A stretch of 64,000 nt of DNA from positions 62,001 to 126,000 of the forward strand of contig JAHBSZ010000001.1 in the NCBI GenBank assembly GCA_019638845.1. Direction: 5' to 3'. The position numbers were made by a program, and so were the translations under genes. Below are positions 24,769 to 32,211 of the stretch, piece by piece. Each line of letters opens with the position of its first letter. Within the stretch, counting starts at the first letter, position 1. Source of the stretch: Salinibacterium sp. (lineage in GTDB: Bacteria > Actinomycetota > Actinomycetes > Actinomycetales > Microbacteriaceae). The notes under the pieces are model-generated. The model made no database searches. It was not told where the DNA came from and saw only the letters and a list, made by a program, of their open reading frames with translations.

Positions 24769-25973
24769 CTCCCCGCGAGACTCGCGCGAGACTCGACGAT
24801 TGCGCCGAGCAGGGCAGCCTCATCTGCTTGGGCACCGAGGCCACCGCGCCCCGTAATGATGCGCTGGCGCGCGAAGGCGAGTCGGGTCGCGTTCTGAATG
24901 TACTGCTTCATGGCCCTGCGCTTTCCGAAGCGCGCAGCCCACGCCAACGCCTGCCGACGACCGGCTCCGGTCGAGAGCGAGGGGATTTCGGCCGGCGAGA
25001 ACCATCCCACCGCCGCGTACTCATCAAGGCGAGCGCGCGTGAGGCGCTCTTCCTGACGACGCAAGAACATGACGAGCACCACACTGATCACGAACAGCGG
25101 AACCTGAATGAGGAAGTAGTAGCCGTAGAAATCGCTCACAAAAAACAGAGCCCCGTTCCACAGTGCATGCAGGAACATCGCGGGGGCGAGCCCGACGAAG
25201 AATAACCCGATGCCGGCAAACGGGCTTCGCAAGCGGGTGGCGAAACCCAGCGCGATGCCAGTCGCCGACGTGAACATGACGTGAGCGAACGGTGACATGA
25301 TTCCGCGAATGAGGAAGATCTCGAATACGCCGTCTCCGGTGAGCGAACCCGACTCTACGAGTTGCCCGCCGAAGTAGAAGATGTTCTCGGTGAATGCGAA
25401 ACCGCCTGCAATCCACGCGGCGTACACGATTCCGTCCACTGGCCCGTCGAAGTACTTGCGGGCGGCAAAGAAGATCACCAAGAGCCCGAGCCCCTTCGCG
25501 CTCTCCTCCACGAGGGGCGCCTGTATTGCTGCCCCGATGAAGTCGTACGCGTCCGCATTGTTCTGAGTGATCAGGGTGATGAACGGATCGAGCCCAGCGC
25601 CGACCACGAGCGCGACGATGACCGCAACCGCAGCACCCCACAGAAATGCGAACACCACGGCGAGCCTGGGCTCGGGCTCCCATCGGTCAATCCACCGCAC
25701 CCCGAAAAACACGATCGCGAGCGGTACGAGTGCCATCACGCCGGCGAGCGCGAAGGCATCCGGTCCGAGGCTAACAACGACGTAGACCAGCACGAAGAGG
25801 CCCACTACTGCCAAGAGGATGACGCCGATGATGCCGAGCACGCGAGCCGTGTGTTGGGCGGGTGGCGGAGTCGTGAGTCCGGGCTGAGCCGTCGACGTGG
25901 CGCGAGCTGCGATATCAGCCGGAGCCGCAGTGGGCGAGATCGGGGCGGACGATAGGGCGTCAGGCGAGGTCAT
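24765..25973 (-). CDS. PrsW family intramembrane metalloprotease
   Basis: A 402-residue PrsW-type protease (PF13367). It has a disordered Pro/Ala-rich N-terminus (1-42), about eight membrane helices and the active-site set EE156-157 (PLVEESAKG), E196 (FTENIFYFGG), H231 (PFAHVMFTS) and H269 (FLHALWNG). In Bacillus PrsW cuts an anti-sigma factor; other members are also thought to act in regulated intramembrane proteolysis. No anti-sigma gene is adjacent here, so the target is unknown. TAGGGT (25981-25986) lies 7 nt before the ATG. It is the last gene of a minus-strand run from 27108. Confidence 0.93.
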   Translation of the reverse strand: MTSPDALSSAPISPTAAPADIAARATSTAQPGLTTPPPAQHTARVLGIIGVILLAVVGLFVLVYVVVSLGPDAFALAGVMALVPLAIVFFGVRWIDRWEPEPRLAVVFAFLWGAAVAVIVALVVGAGLDPFITLITQNNADAYDFIGAAIQAPLVEESAKGLGLLVIFFAARKYFDGPVDGIVYAAWIAGGFAFTENIFYFGGQLVESGSLTGDGVFEIFLIRGIMSPFAHVMFTSATGIALGFATRLRSPFAGIGLFFVGLAPAMFLHALWNGALFFVSDFYGYYFLIQVPLFVISVVLVMFLRRQEERLTRARLDEYAAVGWFSPAEIPSLSTGAGRRQALAWAARFGKRRAMKQYIQNATRLAFARQRIITGRGGLGAQADEAALLGAIVESRASLAGS

Positions 25974-25983
25974 AATTTCGACC

Positions 25984-26802
25984 CTAACCCTGTTGTTCCC
26001 TCAATATTTGCAAGGCGCGTGACACCCTCTCACCAAGCCCCGCTACGGGCTTCTTGGAAGTCTTCTCGGCCTCGGCGAGCAAGTGCGCGACCTCGGCACG
26101 GTATTCGATCTGAGTGTCGCGCACCGCATTGAGCAAGACGAGGGATGCCCGTGCACCAGCAATCGCCAGCACGGTGCTCACGACGAGCGCACTGATCGCC
26201 ACCGCGAGGGTGGCCTCGCGACCGGGATTCTCCGCAACCGAGATGCTGACGACGACGAGGAGCAGCACAGCCGCGAGCACCGGCAATACACGCTGCGGAC
26301 GCTGGAATACCCACAGGATCACAGCCGCGGTCGACGCGGTGCGGGGTGGAGGCGTGCGGGCCCCATCGTCGTCGATCGCGACGAGCCGAGCCCGCATCTC
26401 ATCGAGACGGTCCTGCTGCACGCGCGTTCCTGCCACATCGATGAGCTCATCCCGCAATGCTCGATAGCTGTCGGCGGCGGGGCGGGTGGCCGCCACTGTG
26501 ATCGCGAGCCACGCAGCGACGAGACCCACGAGCATGATGATCGCGACGGCGACTGCCGCGAGCGGTTCATGGTCATCGAAGAGCAGCCGTGCCTCCCAGT
26601 CCAAGCCGAGGCCGAGCCCGACAACCACGAAGGCCGCGAGGGGTATCACCCACGCGACGGGGTGCAGCCGCACGACGGTCCGAGTGCCCCGGGCGAGGAG
26701 CCGTGCATCGAAACGGGCGGTGCCGAGATCCGCTAGTTGCAGGGAGAGGGCTACGAGCCACAGGCCAAAGGCCGCAGCGGGGATCATCCACGAGTCGTCC
26801 AC
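25984..26802 (-). CDS. Multi-pass membrane protein, unknown function
   Basis: A 272-residue protein with about five membrane helices (roughly 5-25, 48-68, 82-107, 168-188, 200-222) and a charged C-terminal coil. Between helices 3 and 4 is a cytoplasmic segment rich in Arg and Asp. No family is recognised. The GTG start is supported by TAGGGT (26809-26814) exactly 6 nt upstream. It ends 10 nt before the prsW start, so the product may work with that protease, for example as partner or substrate. That is inference from order only. Confidence 0.7.
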   Translation of the reverse strand: MDDSWMIPAAAFGLWLVALSLQLADLGTARFDARLLARGTRTVVRLHPVAWVIPLAAFVVVGLGLGLDWEARLLFDDHEPLAAVAVAIIMLVGLVAAWLAITVAATRPAADSYRALRDELIDVAGTRVQQDRLDEMRARLVAIDDDGARTPPPRTASTAAVILWVFQRPQRVLPVLAAVLLLVVVSISVAENPGREATLAVAISALVVSTVLAIAGARASLVLLNAVRDTQIEYRAEVAHLLAEAEKTSKKPVAGLGERVSRALQILREQQG

Positions 26803-26829
26803 TCTGTGACCCTATCGTCCGGTGGACTG

Positions 26830-27108
26830 CTAACGAGTTCCCGTGATGAATTCGGCGAGCAACTCGCGCAGACGGGGACTGAACGTGCGCTCGAATCGCG
26901 CCGAGGCCTCCTGGCTCAACGTTCCGTCTGACCTAGCCCACTGCAGTAGGAGTGCCTCCGCCTCCGTGACGTCCGCCGTCGCGGCATCGCCCTCCGGCTC
27001 CGCGAGCACGGCCTCGATGAGAGTCACCACGCGCTCGCCGATGAGGGGAGCCAGCTCCTGCCGGAGTTCTGCACGTCGATCTTGGGGCGCACCGCGCAGC
27101 AGGGTCAT
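26830..27108 (-). CDS. Small hypothetical protein, 92 aa
   Basis: A 92-residue soluble, mostly helical protein (ELRQELAPLIGERVVTLIEAVLAE; FSPRLRELLAEFITGTR). No family recognised. The frame is open upstream, but the ATG at 27108 is chosen because TACCCT (27115-27120) ends 6 nt before it. It precedes 25984-26802 by 27 nt on the same strand and follows 27135-27761, so all may share a transcript. Confidence 0.6.
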   Translation of the reverse strand: MTLLRGAPQDRRAELRQELAPLIGERVVTLIEAVLAEPEGDAATADVTEAEALLLQWARSDGTLSQEASARFERTFSPRLRELLAEFITGTR

Positions 27109-27134
27109 GCGCCTAGGGTAGCGGCAGGCTGGCC

Positions 27135-27761
27135 TTACGCCGCGAGTGTTACCTCCGAGGGGTGCAGCAGCACGGGCGAACGCGAACCTTGGCGAGCTTG
27201 CTCTGGGGTGCTGAACGTGATGCCGACGAACGCTCCACCCCGGACCGCCGCCCACACGTCTGACGCCGCCTGCTGCGCGCTGCCCTGAGAGCTCTTCCAC
27301 CCGCGAGCGGCACGGAGGTCGTCGCTCGTGATCGTCACATCCGCGCCCTCCTCGACGAGCTGGGCGCCGAGAAACTCCGCCCACGCGCGGATGAACGGTG
27401 CGATCGCTGAGCGATCGGTCACCGCGACCCGGTCTCCGCTGCCGATGGAGTGCACTTGTCGTGTGACAGTACGCGCCAGAAGCGCGCTCGGGAACCAGCC
27501 TGCTGCAGCGTCAAAACTCACATCAGCAGGTACACCGATGAGTTCATGTTCCTGCACGATCACGCGATCGGCCTCCGGCCGCAGGCCACGAAAGGCCACT
27601 CGATCACCACGCGCGAAGCCAATGCTGTCCCGTGCCACGGCATCGACAGTTCCGGTGACCTGCGTGCCAAGTGCGCTCAGCCCCACGGCGGCGATCCGAA
27701 CACGCACCTCACCCACCGCTGGGCGGAGTTCGCTGACGCGAGACGTGAGTGACTGTGTCAT
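27135..27761 (-). CDS. Shortened MDR-like protein, probably inactive oxidoreductase fold
   Basis: A 208-residue protein resembling quinone oxidoreductases: VGEVRVRIAAVGLSALGTQV and DRVAFRGLRPEADRVIVQ mark a compressed GroES-like domain, and LIGVPADVSFDAAAGWFPSALLARTV the hinge helix. The Rossmann part that should follow (GxGxxG, NADPH site) is reduced to about 80 residues, and no dinucleotide motif is visible (IGSGDRVAVTDRSAIAPFI). Family members have about 300-340 residues. It is either a degenerate gene still in frame or a binding-only derivative. The start is by frame only; no clear ribosome-binding site. Confidence 0.65.
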   Translation of the reverse strand: MTQSLTSRVSELRPAVGEVRVRIAAVGLSALGTQVTGTVDAVARDSIGFARGDRVAFRGLRPEADRVIVQEHELIGVPADVSFDAAAGWFPSALLARTVTRQVHSIGSGDRVAVTDRSAIAPFIRAWAEFLGAQLVEEGADVTITSDDLRAARGWKSSQGSAQQAASDVWAAVRGGAFVGITFSTPEQARQGSRSPVLLHPSEVTLAA

Positions 27762-27796
27762 ACCAAAGAGAACTGCCGGTCGCCGCCGGCTATTCC

Positions 27797-29188
27797 CTAG
27801 AACACCTTGCCAGGGTTGAGGATTCCTGCCGGATCGAAGACTGACTTGACCCGGCGCTGAAGCTCTAGCTGATCGGGTCCCAGTTCATCCCCCAACCAGC
27901 GGCGCTTGAGTAACCCGATCCCGTGCTCTCCCGTGAGCGTTCCGCCCAGGCGCAGCGCGGCAAGGAAAAGTTCGTCGGCCGCGGACCAGATCTCGGCGGG
28001 GACATCCTCGCCCTCGAACACAAAGTTCGGGTGCAAGTTGCCGTCACCCGCGTGCGCAACCGTGGGAATCGTGATGCCATATCGCGCTTCGATCTCCCCG
28101 ATCGCAGCGAACATCGCCGGAAGCTGGCTGCGCGGCACGCAGACGTCCTCGATGAGCACCGTGCCCTGCTCCGACATCGCCGGGTGAAACGCCCGGCGGA
28201 TACCAAAGAGTCGCTCCCCCTCCGCGGGATCGGATGACAGTTCGGCCCTGCCGCCGAGCGATCGGACCACCGAGACGATCGCGTCGGCCTCGACCGTCGC
28301 CGAGGGTCCGTCGGTCTTGATGATGAGCTGGGAACCGCCGGAGTAGTCGAGTCCAAGGTGGGCAGCGATTCCCGCCATCGCGCTGTCGCCGATCAGTTCC
28401 ATGATGGCGGGATTCAGTCCGCTCGACGTGATGACCGCAGCAGCGCGCGCCGCGTCATCCACTGTCGAGAAATTGGCGCTGATGACGGCGACCGGGCCAC
28501 CGACAAGACGACGGGTCTTGACCGTTGCTTTCACGATCACGCCGAGCGTGCCTTCGGAGCCGACCATCAGTGCCGTGAAGTCGAGACCGGTCACTCCCTT
28601 GACGGTGCGGTGGCCAAGTTCGAGCAGTCGCCCGTCGGCGAGCACCACAGTGAGACCGAGCACTGCGTCGCGGGTTACCCCGTACTTAGCGCACAGCAGC
28701 CCGCCCGCGTTGGTCGCGATGTTGCCTCCGACTGTCGAGATCGCACGGCTCGCGGGGTCGGGAGCGAACCACAGCCCGTGTGGCTCAAGTTGAGCGTTGA
28801 GGTCGGCATTGATGATGCCGGGCTCGACGACCGCAAGCTCATCGTCGACCGAAACCTCGAGCAGCCGGTTCATCCCGAGCGTCGAGAGCACGATCTGGCC
28901 ATGGTCGGCGATGGCCCCACCGGCGAGGCCGGTGCCCGCTCCCCGAGTCACGACCGCGGTGCCGGAGTCCGTCGCTATACGCATCGTGGCCCGGACATCG
29001 TCGATCGAGCGCGCGTTTACGACCGCGAGCGGGGCCGCCACGGAACGATGACCCGACTTGTCGGAGCGCATGGCATCGAGAATTATGGCGTCTGTCGTGA
29101 CCGCGTCGCCCAGCGACGCGCGCAGCATCGCGACGACGTCATCACTCCTGGTCTGGGTCGAAACTTCACCGGGCTTGGCAGTGCTCAT
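27797..29188 (-). CDS. FAD-linked oxidase, glycolate/D-lactate dehydrogenase type
   Basis: A 463-residue flavoprotein of the GlcD/D-lactate dehydrogenase family, which oxidises 2-hydroxy acids to 2-oxo acids with FAD. The FAD_binding_4 (PCMH) domain spans about 40-220 (TRGAGTGLAGGAIADHGQIVL; NIATNAGGLLCAKYGVTRD); the FAD-oxidase C-terminal domain ends with HAGDGNLHPNFVF and LTGEHGIGLLKRRWL, typical of GlcD. The GlcE/GlcF partners are absent, as in single-subunit actinobacterial forms. The open frame continues upstream, but the ATG at 29188 has GGGAG 9 nt before it and starts the conserved part. Exact substrate uncertain. Confidence 0.92.
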   Translation of the reverse strand: MSTAKPGEVSTQTRSDDVVAMLRASLGDAVTTDAIILDAMRSDKSGHRSVAAPLAVVNARSIDDVRATMRIATDSGTAVVTRGAGTGLAGGAIADHGQIVLSTLGMNRLLEVSVDDELAVVEPGIINADLNAQLEPHGLWFAPDPASRAISTVGGNIATNAGGLLCAKYGVTRDAVLGLTVVLADGRLLELGHRTVKGVTGLDFTALMVGSEGTLGVIVKATVKTRRLVGGPVAVISANFSTVDDAARAAAVITSSGLNPAIMELIGDSAMAGIAAHLGLDYSGGSQLIIKTDGPSATVEADAIVSVVRSLGGRAELSSDPAEGERLFGIRRAFHPAMSEQGTVLIEDVCVPRSQLPAMFAAIGEIEARYGITIPTVAHAGDGNLHPNFVFEGEDVPAEIWSAADELFLAALRLGGTLTGEHGIGLLKRRWLGDELGPDQLELQRRVKSVFDPAGILNPGKVF

Positions 29189-29291
29189 GTCGCGATTCTC
29201 CCATGGAGCCGCACTCGCCCGACCCGTGCAGCCCCGAAGCGATGTCCGATTTCCGCTGGCGAGAGTCGGCGGTGCGTGTGACGCTGGGGTG

Positions 29292-30764
29292 GTGACCGAC
29301 GCCCAATTCGCCGAACGATACCGTGCACTCTCTTCCCGTGACTCCCGATTCGACGGCCAGTTCATCGCGGGTGTGCACACCACGGGGATCTACTGTCGGC
29401 CGAGTTGTCCCGCCATGACGCCGCGGGAGAAGAACGTGAGCTTTTACCGCACCGCGGCGGCGGCCCATGAGGCCGGACTCCGTGCGTGCAAGCGGTGTCA
29501 GCCCGATGCCGTCCCCGGCTCTCCCGACTGGAATCTCAGTGACGACCTCGCCGCGCGGGCGATGCGACTCATCACCGACGGCGTAGTGGAGCGTGAGGGT
29601 GTCCCCGGTCTCGCCTCCCGGCTCGGCTACACCACTCGACATCTCACCCGCGTACTTGCCTCGGAACTGGGGGCCGGGCCGCTTTCCCTCGCCCGGGCGC
29701 ATCGCGCGCACACGGCACGCACGCTTCTCGCTTCCACTGATCTCCCCGTGGCGGACGTCGCCTTCGCTGCAGGATTCTCGAGCATCCGGCAATTCAACGA
29801 CACGATTCTCGCCGTGTACGAAACCACCCCGACCGAACTGCGCACCCTCGCGCGTCGTGGCGGTCGCGCCGCCGCCTCGGCTGCGCCCTCGACGATCGCC
29901 TTGCGATTGCCAGCCCGGGCACCATTCGATGGCGTCGGGCTGATGCGGTTCTTCGCGGATCACGCGGTTCCCGGTCTCGAATCCGGGGACGACAGCTCGT
30001 TCGAGCGTGCGCTTCGCCTCCCCCGAGGAATCGCACAGGTGCGGCTGGAACTCGACGGCAATGGAGTCCGCTGCTCAGCTCGGCTCGACACCATTGCCGA
30101 CGTCTCCACCCTTGTCGCACGCATCCGGCGACTCTTCGACCTCGACGCCGACTCAGTCGCCATCGACAGGGCACTCGTGCGTGACGAGGTGCTGCGTCCC
30201 CTCGTGATCGCGAGCCCGGGCATCCGGCTGCCTGGCTCACTAGACCTCGAGGAGTCGTTGTTCCGAACTCTGGTCGGCCAACAGATCTCGGTCGCTGCGG
30301 CCCGCACCGTGCTGGGCACTCTGGTTCGTTCCTTCGATGACGCGGGACACGGGCTGTTTCCGACGGCCGTACAGCTCGCCGAACACGGCCGGGACGTGCT
30401 GCGCGGTCCTGCGAGTCGGGTGGCCACCATCGTCGGTGCCGCGGAGGCCATCGCGTCAGGCGAACTCGTGCTCGACGTCGGGATGCCCGTGGATGAGTTC
30501 ACCGCGAGACTCGTCGCGCTTCCCGGTGTCGGCCCGTGGACCGCGGGTTATCTGGCCATGCGCGTGCTCGGCAATCCCGACATCATGCTCGCAACCGACC
30601 TCGTCATGCTGCACAGCGCGGCAGCCCTGGGACTACCGGGCACCGCGAAGGGCCTCACCGAACATTCGCGACGCTGGGCACCCTGGCGCAGCTACGCGGG
30701 ACTCCATCTGTGGCGAGCACGACCCGTCCAGACGAAGGTCGAAGCCCCTACGATCACAGTATGA
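29292..30764 (+). CDS. Ada-AlkA fusion: methyl-sensing regulator and 3-methyladenine DNA glycosylase
   Basis: A 490-residue fusion. Residues 1-80 are the Ada zinc domain (C35, C39, C66, C69; C35 in GIYCRPSC is the methyl-phosphotriester acceptor). Residues 85-185 are an AraC-type DNA-binding domain (LASRLGYTTRHLTRVLASE; FAAGFSSIRQFNDTI). Residues 195-490 are an AlkA N-domain plus HhH-GPD glycosylase (LPGVGPWTAGYLAMRVLG, catalytic Asp in ATDLVM). There is no O6-methylguanine methyltransferase domain. It senses alkylation, activates transcription and excises alkylated bases. Mycobacteria have a similar fusion. GTG 29292 is chosen since GACGCT (29280-29285), a weak -10, ends 6 nt upstream. It overlaps the next gene as ATGA. 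Confidence 0.93.
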   Translation: MTDAQFAERYRALSSRDSRFDGQFIAGVHTTGIYCRPSCPAMTPREKNVSFYRTAAAAHEAGLRACKRCQPDAVPGSPDWNLSDDLAARAMRLITDGVVEREGVPGLASRLGYTTRHLTRVLASELGAGPLSLARAHRAHTARTLLASTDLPVADVAFAAGFSSIRQFNDTILAVYETTPTELRTLARRGGRAAASAAPSTIALRLPARAPFDGVGLMRFFADHAVPGLESGDDSSFERALRLPRGIAQVRLELDGNGVRCSARLDTIADVSTLVARIRRLFDLDADSVAIDRALVRDEVLRPLVIASPGIRLPGSLDLEESLFRTLVGQQISVAAARTVLGTLVRSFDDAGHGLFPTAVQLAEHGRDVLRGPASRVATIVGAAEAIASGELVLDVGMPVDEFTARLVALPGVGPWTAGYLAMRVLGNPDIMLATDLVMLHSAAALGLPGTAKGLTEHSRRWAPWRSYAGLHLWRARPVQTKVEAPTITV

Positions 30765-31255
30765 CGAGCACGGCCGATGACGCCCCGAGGGACCGGCGGG
30801 ACGAAACGGAGAACGAACGCCATGACCGCAACTGGAGCGAGATTCTTCAGGAACTGCGGGTCATCCAAACCGGAACTCAAATTCTCACGGGTTTCCTTCT
30901 CACGCTTGCGTTCCAGCCTCGATTCGCTGAACTAGACGGCTACCAGGTTGGCACCTATCTCGCCCTCGTCGTCGTGGCTGCTTTCGCGACCGCGCTCGCG
31001 CTGATACCTGTTGCGCTCCATCGCGCCCTGTTCCACCGCCACGCGAAAAGCGCGATCATCCGCATCGCGAACCTCATCCTCCGGGTGACGCTCGCGGCCG
31101 TGGGGCTCACGTTGGCAGGCACATCGATGCTCATCTTCGATGTGGTCCTCGGTCGCGAGGCGGGACTCATCGCTGCCTGTGTGGCGCTCGTTGTTGTCGT
31201 TGCGGCCTGGCTCGTGCTTCCCGATGTCGTTCGGAGAAAGTACCCGCGCGCGTGA
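30761..31255 (+). CDS. DUF6328-type membrane protein
   Basis: A 164-residue protein with a charged N-terminus (RDRRDETENERHDRNW) and four membrane helices (about 38-55, 62-85, 105-130, 135-155). ELRVIQTGTQILTGFLLTLAFQPRF and ALIPVALHRALFHR are typical of the actinobacterial DUF6328 family, whose function is unknown. The ATG overlaps the ada-alkA stop (ATGA), yet TACGAT (30749-30754) 6 nt upstream also provides an independent leaderless promoter. It is convergent with ku. Confidence 0.82.
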   Translation: MTSTADDAPRDRRDETENERHDRNWSEILQELRVIQTGTQILTGFLLTLAFQPRFAELDGYQVGTYLALVVVAAFATALALIPVALHRALFHRHAKSAIIRIANLILRVTLAAVGLTLAGTSMLIFDVVLGREAGLIAACVALVVVVAAWLVLPDVVRRKYPRA

Positions 31256-31262
31256 CCCGCAG

Positions 31263-32129
31263 CTAGCCCGTCTTCTTCGCAGCCGCCTTCTTGGGGGATC
31301 GCGCCGTGGTCGGTGCTGTCGTGGTTGCCGCCTTGGCCGCCTCACGATTCTTCTCGACACTGCGCCGCAAGGCCTCCATTAGGTCGAGCACCTCACCGCC
31401 GCCCTCGGACTCCTCGACCGTGTCACCGAACGTGTCCGCAGTGTCGACGGCATCGCCCTTGTCGAGCTTGGCCTCGATGAGTTCTTTCAGTTGGTCTTGA
31501 TAGTTGTCGGTGAAACGAGCCGGATCGAAGTCCGACTCGAAGCTCTTGACCAGCGCCTCGGACATCTCGAGTTCCTTGCTCGTGATCGTCACCTTCTCAT
31601 CGAGAGAAGCGAACTTCGCCTCGCGGACCTCGTCGTCCCACAGCAGTGCTTGCAGCATGAGCACGTCCCCACGCACCCGCAGTGCACCCAGTCGGGTCTT
31701 CTGACGCAAGGCAAACTGCACGATCGCCGTGCGGTCGGTCTGTTCGAGAGTCTGCCTGAGCAGGGCGTACGCCTTCACTGACTTTGAATCGGGTTCGAGG
31801 TAGTAGCTCTTCTCGAACATGATCGGATCTACCTGATCGCTCGGGACGAACTCCACAACGTCGATCTCGCGACTTTTTTCGGCAGGAAGGCGCGCGATGT
31901 CCTCGTCGGTCAGGATGACCGTCTTCTCGCCGTCGTCATAGGCCTTGGCGATGTCGGCGTACTCCACTACGTGGCCGTCCAACTCGCACGTGCGCTTGTA
32001 GCGAATCCGCCCGCCGTCTTTCGCGTGCACCTGGTGCAGCGAAACGTCATGGTCTTCGGTCGCGCTGTAAACCTTGACGGGCACATTCACCAGCCCGAAG
32101 GTGATTGCGCCCTTCCAGATGGATCGCAT
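31263..32129 (-). CDS. ku: Non-homologous end joining protein Ku
   Basis: A 288-residue bacterial Ku. The homodimer rings DNA double-strand ends and recruits LigD. The core Ku beta-barrel begins MRSIWKGAITFGLVNVPVKV; later ILTDEDIARLPAEKSREIDV and YYLEPD are typical, and the C-terminus has an acidic stretch (TVEESEGGGEVLDLMEALRR) followed by a Lys/Ala-rich tail (SPKKAAAKKTG) that in mycobacteria aids DNA binding. The open frame extends upstream, but the ATG at 32129 starts the conserved domain and has GAAGGGG before it. It is divergent from ligD across an 82-bp region with an inverted repeat. Confidence 0.97.
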   Translation of the reverse strand: MRSIWKGAITFGLVNVPVKVYSATEDHDVSLHQVHAKDGGRIRYKRTCELDGHVVEYADIAKAYDDGEKTVILTDEDIARLPAEKSREIDVVEFVPSDQVDPIMFEKSYYLEPDSKSVKAYALLRQTLEQTDRTAIVQFALRQKTRLGALRVRGDVLMLQALLWDDEVREAKFASLDEKVTITSKELEMSEALVKSFESDFDPARFTDNYQDQLKELIEAKLDKGDAVDTADTFGDTVEESEGGGEVLDLMEALRRSVEKNREAAKAATTTAPTTARSPKKAAAKKTG

Positions 32130-32156
32130 GACAGCCCCTTCTCGATGTGATCCGCG

Positions 32157-32177
32157 AATGTGTGCACGGTACACATT
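32157..32177. promoter_or_regulatory. Inverted repeat in the ku-ligD divergent promoter
   Basis: AATGTGT (32157-32163) and ACACATT (32171-32177) are a perfect 7-bp inverted repeat around GCACGGT, near the centre of the 82 bp separating ku and ligD. Such a site could bind a dimeric regulator controlling both genes. No regulator gene is adjacent. Confidence 0.5.
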
Positions 32178-32211
32178 GCTCCCATCCAACACTGCCGGGG
32201 ATGATTGAACA

